The position numbers and the translations under genes are program-made. Below the pieces are notes generated by a model. The model was not told where the DNA came from. It saw only the letters and a list, made by a program, of their open reading frames with translations, and did no database searches. A stretch of DNA of 64,000 nucleotides from Streptosporangium carneum (GTDB lineage Bacteria; Actinomycetota; Actinomycetes; Streptosporangiales; Streptosporangiaceae), in assembly GCF_027922005.1 (NCBI RefSeq), contig NZ_BSEV01000001.1, positions 583,638 through 647,637 on the forward strand, written 5' to 3'. Below, piece after piece: positions 44,422 to 53,974 of the stretch (positions are counted from its first letter, which is position 1; the number at the start of each line of letters is the position of its first letter).

Positions 44422-46299
44422 GTGTCTGCCGTGTCGCCCCCGCATCCGGTTCGCTGCTGTGGGCAGGAGCCGTTCGGGCAGCGTGTGGCTCTGGTGAGCG
44501 CGAACGGCACGCTTGTGCGCCCGCCGGATCTGCGGCGGGTCGGGCGGTTCGACGCGGTCACCCCGTACGGCGCGGCCGGGGCGGCCGGTTACGTCGCGCC
44601 GGCGCAGGCACTGGACGGGCGGTGGGGGTACGTCGACCAGACCGGCAGGTGGCTGGTCGAACCCGCTCTTGAGCGGGCGAAGGCGTTCAGCGGCGGGCTG
44701 GCGCGCTTCCGGCGCGACGGGCGCTGGGGGTACCTGAACGACCAGGGCGAGATCGTGATCGAGCCCCGGTTCGGCGACGCGGCGGGGTTCGGTGACGGGA
44801 GCGGGCTCGGTGACGGGGCCGGGGCCGGATTGGCTCCCGTGCGCGTGGACGAGGGCTGGTGCTACGTCGACCGCGGTGGCCGGGTCGTGATCTCCGGTCC
44901 GTTCACGGACGCCGAGCGGTTCTCCGCCGGGCTGGCGGCGGTGAGGATCGGCGATCGGTGGGGCTACATCGACGCGGACGGCGTCCTGGTGATCAGGCCG
45001 AGGTTCGCGTTCGCGAAGCCGTTCTCATCCAAAGGAGCGGCGCCGGTGCAGGACCCCGAGGCCGCGTGGGGGCAGGGGTGGGGGCTGATCGACCGTCAGG
45101 GAGGCTGGATCGTCGAGCCTCGGTACCTCCACATGGGGGAGTTCACCGGAGAGGGCCTTGTGTCCGCGCACCTCTGGGACAGCGGTGAGGGATTCGTCGA
45201 CGCGCACGGCTCCACGGTCGTGGCCCACCAGAGCGGTCTCAGCGGTCGGATGGTGTGCGGACTCGCGCGTCTCGGGCACGGGAGCTCGTCGGTGAGCTTC
45301 GTCGGCGGGACGGGCGCCGTGGCGATCGCCGGGCCGTTCACCTGGGCCATGGACTTCCGGCCCTGCGGCGCGACCGTCGCGCTCCGCGGCGAGGACTGGG
45401 GGGTGCTGCGCGCCGACGGCGAATTCATCCCCCTCTCCCACCGTGAGCCGCTGGCCGACCAGGACGAGGACCACGGCGGCGTGCACGGCTTCAGCCTGAG
45501 CGGGCTCGCCCCGTTCGTCACCTACGAGGGGGACGTCGTCCACGTCGACACCCATGGGCGTGAGGTGTGCCGGATCGAGGTCGCCGTCCCCGGCGCGGCG
45601 GGCCGCGCGACCGGGACGAGCGGGCAGACGCCGTTCACCCGCGACGAGGGCGAAGGGGGCCTGCCCGTCCGGGACGCGGTGAGCGGCGGGCCGGAGCGGG
45701 TGTCCCGCATCCGCGACGCGGGGGGCGGCGAAGTGTGGCGGAGCGACCCGGCGTCGGGCGTCTTCTCCCCGGAACCGGCCTTCCTGCGCCGGGACGCGGC
45801 GTACCACTTCGCCGACCTGGCTCACTGGGAGGGCGACGTCGTCGCCACGGCCGAGAAGCTGCTCGCCGCCGAGCCGCGCCGCTTCCTGCCGTACACGGTG
45901 TCGTACGGCGGTGATCGCGACGGCGACGTCTACGATCTCTCCGGAGCGGACGAGGACGACGTCGAGGAGTACGCCGGACTCGGCGCCCTGGAGGAGCTCG
46001 CCGCCGACTACGCGTACGAGAGCACGTGGGGCGCCTACCCCTTCCTGGGCGCCGACGCGGAAACGGCCTTCGAGCACTACTTCGCCACGCTCGCCGAACG
46101 GCTCAGCGCGAGGTACGGCCCGGCGGACGTCGCCGGGCCCGGCTGTCTCCTCCAGGGCGACGGCGACGACCTGCGGGCGTGGCGGGTCGGGGACCGGTTC
46201 CTGGTGTTGCAGCGGTGGGCCGCCTATCCCGGTGGGAGCTTCGAGCACCAGCTGTGGCTCGCCGCCGTTCTCGTCCGCCCGGAGACGTCGGGCGGATGA
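44422..46299 (+). CDS. WG-repeat protein
   Basis: A 625-aa protein from GTG 44422 (GGAAGGGA upstream). At least five WG repeats lie in the first 240 residues (GRWGYVDQTGRWLVEP, GRWGYLNDQGEIVIEP, GWCYVDRGGRVVI, RWGYIDADGVLVI, GWGLIDRQGGWIVEP), giving a beta-rich repeat scaffold. The C-terminal 170 residues (FADLAHWEGDVVATAEKLLA...GAYPFLGADAETAFEHYFAT) form a different domain I do not recognise. There is no signal peptide. WG proteins are thought to bind peptides or partners. A beta-solenoid protein gene converges on it. Confidence 0.8.
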   Translation: MSAVSPPHPVRCCGQEPFGQRVALVSANGTLVRPPDLRRVGRFDAVTPYGAAGAAGYVAPAQALDGRWGYVDQTGRWLVEPALERAKAFSGGLARFRRDGRWGYLNDQGEIVIEPRFGDAAGFGDGSGLGDGAGAGLAPVRVDEGWCYVDRGGRVVISGPFTDAERFSAGLAAVRIGDRWGYIDADGVLVIRPRFAFAKPFSSKGAAPVQDPEAAWGQGWGLIDRQGGWIVEPRYLHMGEFTGEGLVSAHLWDSGEGFVDAHGSTVVAHQSGLSGRMVCGLARLGHGSSSVSFVGGTGAVAIAGPFTWAMDFRPCGATVALRGEDWGVLRADGEFIPLSHREPLADQDEDHGGVHGFSLSGLAPFVTYEGDVVHVDTHGREVCRIEVAVPGAAGRATGTSGQTPFTRDEGEGGLPVRDAVSGGPERVSRIRDAGGGEVWRSDPASGVFSPEPAFLRRDAAYHFADLAHWEGDVVATAEKLLAAEPRRFLPYTVSYGGDRDGDVYDLSGADEDDVEEYAGLGALEELAADYAYESTWGAYPFLGADAETAFEHYFATLAERLSARYGPADVAGPGCLLQGDGDDLRAWRVGDRFLVLQRWAAYPGGSFEHQLWLAAVLVRPETSGG

Positions 46300-46356
46300 C
46301 GGGCCGCCGCCTGATCAAGCGGTCGGGTGTGGCGGTCGGCGGAGCGGACAGGCGGG

Positions 46357-47049
46357 TCAGGGGGTTCTGGTGAGGGGGAGGCCGGTGAGGAGGCGCTCGC
46401 GGAGGGCGGAGCCGCGGATGCCGATCTCGGGGAGGTCGTCGGGGTGGGGAGCGCCGGTGGTCAGCAGTTCGGGAGTCAGGAGGCCGCTGAGCGGGGCGTC
46501 GGGCGTCGGGTCGACGAGACCGCCGACGGGGGCGGTGGAGAGGTCGAGGTAGGCGGGAGCGAGGACCCTGCCGTAGAGGGTGCCGGTGACCAGGTCGGGG
46601 CAGAACTCGTCCCAGAAGATCGACACGGTGGTGCGCAGATCGCCGTGGATCATCACCAGCTTCTCGGTCATGTCGCCGAAGAAGGTCTCCGTCGTCACAT
46701 GACCGAGCACGATCAGCTTCGTGTCGCCCGCCAGGTAGATGTTCTTCGCCCGTAGGTTCCCCAGGACGATCAGCGCGGCGGCGCCGTCGTCCACGTCGGT
46801 GATGTTGCCGTCGACGGTCAGGTCGCCGTCCACGACGTACCCGGTGGCCCCGTCGGGCGTGCCCTCCCGCCACGGGGTCCGCTCGTGCTCGTCGAGGGGG
46901 AGCTCTCCGGTCACCGAGGCGGGACCGGGCACCAGGATGTACTCCTCCTCGTACAGGTTCTCGTATGTGCTCCTCGGCAGTCTCCGCTGCTCGAACAGGC
47001 GCACCGCGTCGTCCCACGCGAGGTAACCGCTTCGCATGCGCGTGACCAT
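46357..47049 (-). CDS. predicted beta-solenoid protein (polymer-forming-like)
   Basis: A 230-aa protein; ATG 47049 or 47037 could be the start. After a helical N-terminus (LAWDDAVRLFEQRRLPRSTY), the middle has repeating hydrophobic strands with Gly-Asp turns: GYVVDGDLTVDGNITDV, ALIVLGNLRAKNIYLAGDTK, LIVLGHVTTETFFGD, LVMIHGDL. This short-period pattern is typical of bactofilin-like or other right-handed solenoids. The C-terminal tail is disordered. It has no export signal. The function is unknown; it is convergent with the WG-repeat gene. Confidence 0.6.
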   Translation of the reverse strand: MVTRMRSGYLAWDDAVRLFEQRRLPRSTYENLYEEEYILVPGPASVTGELPLDEHERTPWREGTPDGATGYVVDGDLTVDGNITDVDDGAAALIVLGNLRAKNIYLAGDTKLIVLGHVTTETFFGDMTEKLVMIHGDLRTTVSIFWDEFCPDLVTGTLYGRVLAPAYLDLSTAPVGGLVDPTPDAPLSGLLTPELLTTGAPHPDDLPEIGIRGSALRERLLTGLPLTRTP

Positions 47050-47227
47050 AACACCCGTCCCCGACATCCGCCGCCGGTGCGGCCGAGGGAGTCGTGAGTC
47101 GAGTCCGGCCGCCGGGAACGTGCTTCGCCGCGTCGCGGAGGGTCCGTCCGAGGCCGGGGCGTCCTGCCGCGAAAGCGCTGTCAGTCAGGATCGATGAGGC
47201 CGGTCGTGGTGACTTCGGCGCGGAGGG

Positions 47228-47593
47228 TCACTCCCAGGAGTCCGGTGGGTCGATGACGAGATCCTCCGGGCGGGGAAGCGGCGCCGGTGCGTCTTCGCAG
47301 GAGTAGACCTCCAGGCACGAAAGACGCCCCTCTTCGACGAAGAGCAGGACACCGTCACCGCGCCCGCGCACGCCGGCGGAGACCACGACTCCCTTCCGCG
47401 CCGGAACGGCGAGCGCGAGGGGGCCGCCTTCCGTGCGAAGGTTCACCGTCGCGCATCCGCATCCGCACCCCCCGGTCACGACCGCCGAGGGAACCTGGGC
47501 CCGAAGTTCGTCCACGCCGGGGAAGTCCTGGGCCAGAAGGGTCAGGATCACGGCTTGTTCCTCGGCTGAGAGGTGACGCTCGCTGGTCGGCAC
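47228..47593 (-). CDS. hypothetical protein with CGCGCATV motif
   Basis: A 121-aa protein; GTG 47593 or GTG 47620 may start it. A helical start (LSAEEQAVILTLLAQDFPGV) leads to GGCGCGCATVNL, three closely spaced Cys that could bind a metal. It ends with an acidic tail rich in Pro/Glu. Homologous-looking small proteins occur in actinomycetes without known function. Confidence 0.6.
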   Translation of the reverse strand: MPTSERHLSAEEQAVILTLLAQDFPGVDELRAQVPSAVVTGGCGCGCATVNLRTEGGPLALAVPARKGVVVSAGVRGRGDGVLLFVEEGRLSCLEVYSCEDAPAPLPRPEDLVIDPPDSWE

Positions 47594-48004
47594 ACCTCCA
47601 CGGTACCGAACCAGACACACGGCATGATCTTACGTAAACGGGATACGGGGCCGACGCGAATTTCGGAGCCTTCGGCGCTTCGGGTCCGTCGTGTGGGACG
47701 AAAAACACGAAAGCATGACTGGCATCCCAAAACCCCGACAATGATGCCCATATTACGCATTATGGCGATGAAACAAAGCTAGCGGATCGATAAAAAATAG
47801 AATAAGAAAGAGGTGTTATATCCGTTCGCATCAGCATAATTCCGTCGAATCGCTGTCGATCGATCAGCCGTCCTCGCCGCCACCACTCGTACTCCGTGAC
47901 GCCCACCCGCCCTGACCGGCTGTTCGGCGCGCCGCGGAGGTAGGCCCATGCCGTCAGAAGGCGGAGCGCCTCCGGCTCTCCGGTTCGTGGAAAGGGAATC
48001 GTTC
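47594..48004. other. AT-rich intergenic region
   Basis: An unusually AT-rich block at 47765-47825 (GATAAAAAATAGAATAAG) stands out in a GC-rich genome and probably holds the promoter of the downstream hydrolase. TTACGTAA at about 47630 is a small palindrome. No gene is seen. Confidence 0.45.
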
Positions 48005-49072
48005 ATGCCGTCAACCGAAACGACCGCACCGTCCGGAAAGGCGGCGCGCGGCGCCGCGCCCGTGCCGGTGACGAGAGCGCGGGCCACGAGGCTGGGCAGG
48101 GCCGCCTTCGGCGCGCTGGCCGCCATGGTGATGGCTCTGTCGACCACCGCCGCCGGCGCGAGTGCGGTTCCCGGCGGGGGCGCGCACGCTCCCGCGGGCT
48201 TCCCCGCCGGGTTCAGGGGCGGGAAGGTCGCCGTGGACGGCGGCGCCGTTCACTACGTTCGCGGCGGGTCGGGTCCGGCCGTCGTGCTCCTGCACGGCTG
48301 GCCGGAGACCTCGTTGATGTGGCGCAAGGTGATGCCGGGACTGGCCCGCAATCACACCGTGGTCGCGATCGACCTGCCGGGACTCGGAGGGTCCGACATC
48401 CCGAACGGCGGCTACGACAAGGTGACCGCCGCGCACCGGGTCCGTCAGGCCGTCAACGCGCTCGGCCTCGGGCAGGTGGAGATCCTCGCCCACGACATAG
48501 GCGTCCTGGTCGCCTACCCCTACGCGCGTGACTTCCCCGGCGAGGTGAGGCGGCTCGTCATGATCGAGGCGCCGTTGGCGGGCTTCGGGCTCGAGGACCT
48601 CTACGGGGTGAGCTGGCACCTGCGGTTCAACTCGTCCCCGGCGCCGATTCCCGAGAAGATCGTGGACAACGACGACGTCAGCACCTACCTCGGCATGATG
48701 TTCGACTTCAGTCATCGTCCCGAGGCGATCGAGCGCGAGCCCTACTACCGGGCCTACGCGAGCCCGGCCAGGCGCACCGCGAGCTACGAGTACTACCGGG
48801 CGTTCGCCGGGGACGCGGTGAACAACAGGGCCAACGCGGCCAGGCGCCTGCCGATGCCGGTGCTGGCGGTGGGCGGGCAGCACTCCTTCGGAGCGCGTGT
48901 CGCCGACTCCTTCCGCCAGGTCGCCGACGACGTCCGTCCCGTGGTCGTTCCTGATTCCGGTCACTTCGTCCCCGAGGAGAATCCGGGCTTCGTGACCGAC
49001 TGCGCGAGCCTGTTCCTCGGCGCGCCGAACGGCGCCCCGCAGCGGCCGGAACTCGCCCCCTGCGCGCCCTGA
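48005..49072 (+). CDS. exported alpha/beta hydrolase (epoxide hydrolase-like)
   Basis: A 355-aa protein from ATG 48005. The long N-region plus hydrophobic core AAFGALAAMVMALSTTAAG (about 35-53) forms an export signal. HGWPETSLMW near 101 is the epoxide-hydrolase HGxP oxyanion motif, AHDIGVLVAYPYA carries the nucleophile Asp, and GHFVPEENP the catalytic His. Two cap tyrosines are plausible in SYEYYRAF. It is probably an extracellular epoxide or haloalkane hydrolase. Confidence 0.85.
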   Translation: MPSTETTAPSGKAARGAAPVPVTRARATRLGRAAFGALAAMVMALSTTAAGASAVPGGGAHAPAGFPAGFRGGKVAVDGGAVHYVRGGSGPAVVLLHGWPETSLMWRKVMPGLARNHTVVAIDLPGLGGSDIPNGGYDKVTAAHRVRQAVNALGLGQVEILAHDIGVLVAYPYARDFPGEVRRLVMIEAPLAGFGLEDLYGVSWHLRFNSSPAPIPEKIVDNDDVSTYLGMMFDFSHRPEAIEREPYYRAYASPARRTASYEYYRAFAGDAVNNRANAARRLPMPVLAVGGQHSFGARVADSFRQVADDVRPVVVPDSGHFVPEENPGFVTDCASLFLGAPNGAPQRPELAPCAP

Positions 49073-49204
49073 CACCGTCCGGCGGGCGGCGTCCGGCGGG
49101 GCGGGACCCCGGCGGGCACCGCCGGCCGTCGCTCCGAGGCTTCCGGCCGGACGCCGCCGTCGTCCCCTCGACGCGCCCGGCCGGGTTCCGCGGGCGCGGC
49201 CCGG

Positions 49205-49486
49205 TCAGCGAATGCGCTTCAACGTCAGCCACCAGGAGGCCGCGGCGGCCAGGAGTCCCAGTGTCATCAGCCCGATCACGAGCCCGTAGGGCAGGTCCGT
49301 CGTCTGGGGCACGACGAGCATCGTTATGAACGCGGCCATCAGCAGTTTCGCCCACCCGTACGCCTGCGGCTCGTGCCGGTCGTTCTCGCGGACCCAGCGG
49401 GGCAGCCGGTCGGTCGCCAGCACGTACAGCCCGAGCGCGCAGAGTGCGAAGGCGAACAGCATCGCGATCCCGGCGTGCGCGTTCAT
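49205..49486 (-). CDS. small three-helix membrane protein
   Basis: A 93-aa protein from ATG 49486 with GGAGGCGGG upstream. Three hydrophobic segments: AGIAMLFAFALCALGLYVLA, KLLMAAFITMLVVP and YGLVIGLMTLGLLAAAASWW. No recognised family. Confidence 0.65.
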   Translation of the reverse strand: MNAHAGIAMLFAFALCALGLYVLATDRLPRWVRENDRHEPQAYGWAKLLMAAFITMLVVPQTTDLPYGLVIGLMTLGLLAAAASWWLTLKRIR

Positions 49487-49646
49487 CTGGACCCGCCTCC
49501 GTCCTTTCCTGCGGGAGCGCGAATCGGTTGCCCGAAAAGGCATCCGATCCCACGATATTCTTGCTTTTCTGGTGATTCCACGCAGTTGACGGATGATTTG
49601 CGAGACACGGAACTGCGCGACCTCGTGCGCGTTCCCTGCGGCGGGG

Positions 49647-50336
49647 TCAGCTCAGGGACGGAGTCGGGGCCGGGGCGTAGGTCGGGGACGCGGTGGGAGT
49701 CGGGGGAGAAGCCGGAGCCTCGGTGGGAGCCGCGGTGGGAGCCGCGGTGGGCGTGGAGGTCAGGGGCGCGGTGGGGGGCGACGTGGGGGCGGCCGCGCCG
49801 CAGGCGCCCGCGGAGCGCTGTTCCTGGGCCAGCTGGTCGACCGTCTTGGTCCGGTAATCCTGCTGTTGCCGGGACGACGGTGTGTACCGCCATGACCCCC
49901 CCTCGAAGACGAAGGCGAAGTCCTCCGCCTCCCCGGCCCCGGTCGCGAGCACCGTGGCGTCGTCGCCGGTGATCGTGATGTCGGAGACGGTGAACCGGGT
50001 GTCCAGCGAGAGGGGCGGGCAGAGCTCGAACAGCCTGACGTAGTCCTCACGTTTGACCAGTCCCTGCGCCTGCGCGCTCCACAGGTCCCAGAAGTCGCCG
50101 TACGACCCGCTGGAGTAGCTGTCGAGCGCCAGCTGGGCGGCCTGGCGCACAGCGGACTCCGAGTGCTCCGCCCCCTGGGAGGTGTGGGCGCCCTTCGGCC
50201 CGGAAGTGGGGTTGAACACCGCGACCACGGTGACGACCGCCGCGACGAGCACGCCGACGACCATGGTCAGTATCGCGGCCACGCCCCGGCCTGTCTCGCC
50301 TCTCTGCGACCTGCCGTGCTGCGGCGGATAGCCCAC
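49647..50336 (-). CDS. membrane-anchored protein with Pro/Thr-rich tail
   Basis: A 229-aa protein. One N-terminal transmembrane segment (AAILTMVVGVLVAAVVTVVA, about 20-40) anchors an extracellular domain (about 60-165) with an NTF2/DUF4878-like pattern (ALDSYSSGSYGDFWDLWSAQ...WRYTPSSRQQQDY). The last 60 residues are a low-complexity PT/AP/TS stretch that probably crosses the cell wall. It may be an alternative to a lipoprotein. Divergent from the CadD-like gene. Confidence 0.7.
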   Translation of the reverse strand: MGYPPQHGRSQRGETGRGVAAILTMVVGVLVAAVVTVVAVFNPTSGPKGAHTSQGAEHSESAVRQAAQLALDSYSSGSYGDFWDLWSAQAQGLVKREDYVRLFELCPPLSLDTRFTVSDITITGDDATVLATGAGEAEDFAFVFEGGSWRYTPSSRQQQDYRTKTVDQLAQEQRSAGACGAAAPTSPPTAPLTSTPTAAPTAAPTEAPASPPTPTASPTYAPAPTPSLS

Positions 50337-50496
50337 GTGAGGCCTCCGGGGGGCCGACGGGAACGGACGGGCGAGCGAAGGGCGGGGAGCGGACGGGCGT
50401 GACGTGCATGACGAGCGGCGACGAACATGATCTTAACTCCCGGCGCCCGGGGTCGGCCATGGCGGCCCGGGGAGGAACGGGCCCGCAGGCCGCATA

Positions 50497-51072
50497 ATGC
50501 CCTCCGTGGGCGAAACGATCGGTACGGCCGCCGCGGTCTTCACCGGAACCAACGTGGACGACGTCATCATCCTGACGGTGCTGTTTCTGACGGCCAGAGC
50601 GGGCGGTGTTCCCCGCCCGTGGCAGATCGTCGTGGGCCAGTACGCGGGCATCGCCGTACTGGTCGCCGTCTCCGCCGTCGCGGCGCTCGGGCTGACCGTG
50701 GTGCCCGACCGGTGGGTGGGGCTGCTCGGGCTGGTGCCGTTCGGCCTGGGGGTGCGAGGGCTCTTCAGGAAGGGCGACGACGCCGCGCCGGTCGCCTCGG
50801 GGGTCGTCTCGATCGCCGGGGTGACCGTCGCCAACGGCGCGGACAACATCTCGGTCTACACCCCGCTGTTCCGCACGATCGGCGTGGGCTCCAGCCTGGT
50901 CACGGTCGCGGTGTTCGGCGTGCTCGTGGCGGTCTGGTGCGTGGCGGCCTCCTGGCTCGGATCGCACCGGAGGGTCATCGACCTGGTGGAGCGGTCGGGG
51001 CGGTGGCTCGTGCCCGTGGTTTTCATGGTGATCGGCGCGGTCATCATGGCAGGGATGATCTTTAGGGAATAA
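50497..51072 (+). CDS. CadD-like cadmium resistance transporter
   Basis: A 191-aa membrane protein with five or six helices and the CadD-family start ETIGTAAAVFTGTNVDDVII (NVDD in the first helix). The internal repeat GVVSIAGVTVANGADNISVY carries NGADN, the matching acidic motif of the second half. The family exports cations such as Cd. ATG 50497 has no clear ribosome binding site and may be leaderless; GTG 50506 is the alternative. Confidence 0.8.
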   Translation: MPSVGETIGTAAAVFTGTNVDDVIILTVLFLTARAGGVPRPWQIVVGQYAGIAVLVAVSAVAALGLTVVPDRWVGLLGLVPFGLGVRGLFRKGDDAAPVASGVVSIAGVTVANGADNISVYTPLFRTIGVGSSLVTVAVFGVLVAVWCVAASWLGSHRRVIDLVERSGRWLVPVVFMVIGAVIMAGMIFRE

Positions 51073-51121
51073 TGCACCATTCGCCCGAATTTGCGTAACC
51101 CCAAACGGGGAATTACTTCGT

Positions 51122-51931
51122 ATGCGAGGACATTTAAGGTTCTATCGGCATAGATGGTTCAAAGTGTGGATCGCAATGATGGCGCTGTCGGCCTCACTGA
51201 TCTTCATGATGGAGGCGGTCGGCAACCAGGCGGTGATGCCCGCGGCCTTCTTCTACGGCGCGGCCGCGGGGCCGGTCGCACTCCTCGTCGCCATTCACGA
51301 CAGGACCGGCATCGGTGACAGCGTGCCAGGCATCACGCTGGTGGGGATGTTCCTGTTCGGCGGAGGAGTGGCCCTCCTGCTCGGTGGATACTTCGACTCC
51401 CTGCTCATCACGGACAAGGGCGGCCCCTCGATCCTGCGGGTCGGATGGATCGAGGAGGCGGCCAAGTTCGTCCCCCTCCTCGCGGTCGCGCTCACCGGGC
51501 AACACCTCACCAAATCCGCCGGTGTCGCGCTCGGTCTGTCCTGCGCGACCGGCTTCGCCATCATGGAGTCGATGTCGTACGCCTGGAAGAGCATCAACCA
51601 CGACAGCGCCGTCGGGGCGGGCATGGTGCTGTTCGTACGAGGGCTCACCACGCCCTTCAGCCACCTGGCCTGGACCGGCCTGGTCTGCGCGGTCGCCTTC
51701 GGGGTCTGGCAGACCATGGGGCGGGTCGTGCTGACGAGCGCCGTCACCGGGACCTTCGCGGTGGCCGCCATACTCCACTCGCTCAACGACGGCCTGCTCA
51801 CCCTCGACGTTCCCGGCCCCGTCAGACTCTTCTTCCCCGTCGTCGCCGCGGTGAGCTACTGGCTCTTCCACCGGGCCACCCGCGACCTGACCTCGGCCGC
51901 TCTGCCGGATCCGACGCCCTCCCGCACCTGA
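51122..51931 (+). CDS. PrsW-family intramembrane protease
   Basis: A 269-aa polytopic protein with about eight helices. WIEEAAKFVPLL near 118 gives the EExxK motif, FAIMESMSYAW near 158 the FxxxE motif, and FSHLAWTGL and ILHSLNDGL supply conserved His residues, the PrsW signature. PrsW proteins cleave anti-sigma factors or other membrane substrates. No anti-sigma gene is adjacent. It starts at ATG 51122 in an AT-rich patch 50 bases after the CadD-like gene. Confidence 0.88.
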   Translation: MRGHLRFYRHRWFKVWIAMMALSASLIFMMEAVGNQAVMPAAFFYGAAAGPVALLVAIHDRTGIGDSVPGITLVGMFLFGGGVALLLGGYFDSLLITDKGGPSILRVGWIEEAAKFVPLLAVALTGQHLTKSAGVALGLSCATGFAIMESMSYAWKSINHDSAVGAGMVLFVRGLTTPFSHLAWTGLVCAVAFGVWQTMGRVVLTSAVTGTFAVAAILHSLNDGLLTLDVPGPVRLFFPVVAAVSYWLFHRATRDLTSAALPDPTPSRT

Positions 51932-52000
51932 CGGACGGCCTCTCCGCCGCGGCGAAGGGCGTCACCCGCGCGGGAAGGCCACGACACCCGCCCGCGGGGC

Positions 52001-52828
52001 CTACTCGTACGGCTCGGCCGGCGCGTCGACCCTCGCCAGGTCCGTGCCGGCCAGCTCCGGATAGACGACCCCGTTGGGCATTTCGCCGAACGTCTGGGGG
52101 ATCCAGGTCCCGACGACCTCCACCCAGGCGTTCTCGGGCGGCGCCTGCAGCCCTTTGACCGCGACCTTCAGCGGGAAGGCGTCCGCGGCGCAGCAGGCGA
52201 TCTGCATGCGGGTGACGTACCACTGGCCTTTCCTCTTCGAGGGGACGACGAAGCCGGTCAGCCTGACCTCGCGGCCGGTGAGGGACCTTTCGCCGTCGTC
52301 CCACGCCCGGCCGATGAACTCGCCGATCGGCATGTCCACCGGCCCCTTTCCGGTCAGCGGGGTGAAGGAGCTGAGAGCCTGGCCGCGGGGCGGCGGAGTG
52401 TCGGACCTGGCCGCGGCGAACGAGCCGAGCGCGGGCGGGGCGACAAGGAAGATCGCGAAAACCGGCAGGAACATCAGCCACGCGACCCGCGGTCCACGGG
52501 AGTGGTCGTGCCCGTGCCCTCCGTGGTCCCCGTGGTCCCCGTGCCCCTCGTGTTCCTCGTGCCCCTCGTGGTCCCCGGGCCCTCCGTGGTCCCTGTGCCC
52601 TCCGTGGTCCCCGTGATCTCGGGGCTCCTCCTGTCCGGAGGAGCCCCTCGACCTGAAGGCCTGGAGCAGTCCGGCGAGGCCCAGGACCACCAGCACCGCC
52701 CCCGCGGCGATCAGGAACGGCCTGAAACCGGGCTTCACATAGTTCAGGTACGTCGAGGAGAACGCCGAGATCCGCAGCACGGCGCAGCCCAACATGGTCA
52801 GCAGGAGGTTCTGGGTCACACGGTTCAC
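52001..52828 (-). CDS. TIGR03943-family membrane protein with His-rich linker
   Basis: A 275-aa protein from GTG 52828, whose start overlaps the permease stop by four bases (GTGA). Two N-terminal helices (about 5-60) are followed by a linker of about 40 residues made of DHGDHGGH/GHEEHEGH repeats, a likely metal-binding loop, a third helix (VAWLMFLPVFAIFLVAP) and a conserved domain MQIACCAADAFPLKVAVKG with a CC pair. This is the partner subunit of PF03773 permeases (YcgQ/YcgR-like). The His repeats point to Zn, Co or Ni handling. Confidence 0.85.
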   Translation of the reverse strand: MNRVTQNLLLTMLGCAVLRISAFSSTYLNYVKPGFRPFLIAAGAVLVVLGLAGLLQAFRSRGSSGQEEPRDHGDHGGHRDHGGPGDHEGHEEHEGHGDHGDHGGHGHDHSRGPRVAWLMFLPVFAIFLVAPPALGSFAAARSDTPPPRGQALSSFTPLTGKGPVDMPIGEFIGRAWDDGERSLTGREVRLTGFVVPSKRKGQWYVTRMQIACCAADAFPLKVAVKGLQAPPENAWVEVVGTWIPQTFGEMPNGVVYPELAGTDLARVDAPAEPYE

Positions 52829-53856
52829 AGCAGGGACCACCCGAAGACGATGCTCACCAGGACGGCGAGCGCGAAGGTCAGTGGAACGAACCTGACCGCG
52901 AACGCCCTGCCGAACGTGCCCGCCTGAAGCGCGATCAGCTTCAGGTCGACCATCGGCCCGACCACCAGGAAGGCCAGTTTCGCGGTCGGCGAGAACGCGG
53001 TCATCGAGGCCGCCACGAACGCGTCGGCCTCGGAGCAGATCGACAGCAGCACGGCCAGCAGGGCCATCACCAGCACGGACAGCCACGGCACATCGGCCAC
53101 CGCCGTCAACCACTCCCTGGGAACGGCGACGTTGAGCGTGGCGGCGGCCAGGCCGCCGACGATGAGGAATCCGCCCGCGTGCAACAGGTCGTGGCGCATC
53201 GCCTCGCCGAAACGCGTCCACTTCCGGCCGTCCCCGTGCGGGCGGGCGGGCACACGCAGCCACTCACTCCGGCCGAACCGCAGCCAGAGCCAGCCGACCA
53301 GCACCGCGACGAGCAGCGACGCCCCGAACCTGGCGACCGCCATCATCGGCTGTCCGGGGAAGGCGACGGCCGTCGCGACCAGCACGACGGGGTTGATCGC
53401 CGGTGAGGCGAGCAGGAAGGCCAGCGCGGCGGCCGGAGTCACCCCGCGCGCCATCAGGCCGGACGCCACGGGCACCGACGCGCACTCGCACCCGGGCAGC
53501 ACCGCGCCCGCGACCCCCGCGACGGGCACGGCGACGGCCGGGTTCCTGGGCAGGGCCCTGCTCCAGAACGACGCCGGGACGAACGCGGTGATCGCGGCGG
53601 ACAGCGCCACCCCGAAGACCAGGAACGGCAGCGCCTGCACGCAGATGGCGACGAAGACCGTGGCCCACGTCTGGAGCGCGGGCGCCGTCAGGCGGGACGC
53701 GAGCGTGAACCGGCCCACGACCAGCAGGACGACGACGAGCGCGAACCCCCACGGCAACGCGCGTCCCGGCGAGGCACGCCGTCCCCACGAGTCGGGAGGA
53801 ACAGCCTCGTCCTGGTCGTCCCAGGCGCTCCGCGAGTCGGTCCGCAGCTCGAACAT
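52825..53856 (-). CDS. predicted permease (PF03773, YcgR/ArsP-like)
   Basis: A 343-aa protein with about eight helices. VLPGCECASVPVASGLMARG near 123 and the second LSICSEADAFVAASM near 265 are the paired Cys/acidic motifs of this permease family; the first contains CEC. Translationally coupled to the TIGR03943 gene, so the two make one complex. A role in metal transport is inferred from the partner's His-rich loop and from related Zur-regulated pairs. No Zur box was recognised upstream; the promoter lies just before the minisatellite. Confidence 0.85.
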   Translation of the reverse strand: MFELRTDSRSAWDDQDEAVPPDSWGRRASPGRALPWGFALVVVLLVVGRFTLASRLTAPALQTWATVFVAICVQALPFLVFGVALSAAITAFVPASFWSRALPRNPAVAVPVAGVAGAVLPGCECASVPVASGLMARGVTPAAALAFLLASPAINPVVLVATAVAFPGQPMMAVARFGASLLVAVLVGWLWLRFGRSEWLRVPARPHGDGRKWTRFGEAMRHDLLHAGGFLIVGGLAAATLNVAVPREWLTAVADVPWLSVLVMALLAVLLSICSEADAFVAASMTAFSPTAKLAFLVVGPMVDLKLIALQAGTFGRAFAVRFVPLTFALAVLVSIVFGWSLL

Positions 53857-53974
53857 GATCCATATCGTGGCAGATTCCAGTCGTGTTCCACGCGGAACAT
53901 TCGAAGCCTGGTCGTTCGGGGCGGCGCAGCCCGGACCGGTGCCGTCCGGGCGGGCCGCCCGCTCACCGCCAGGG

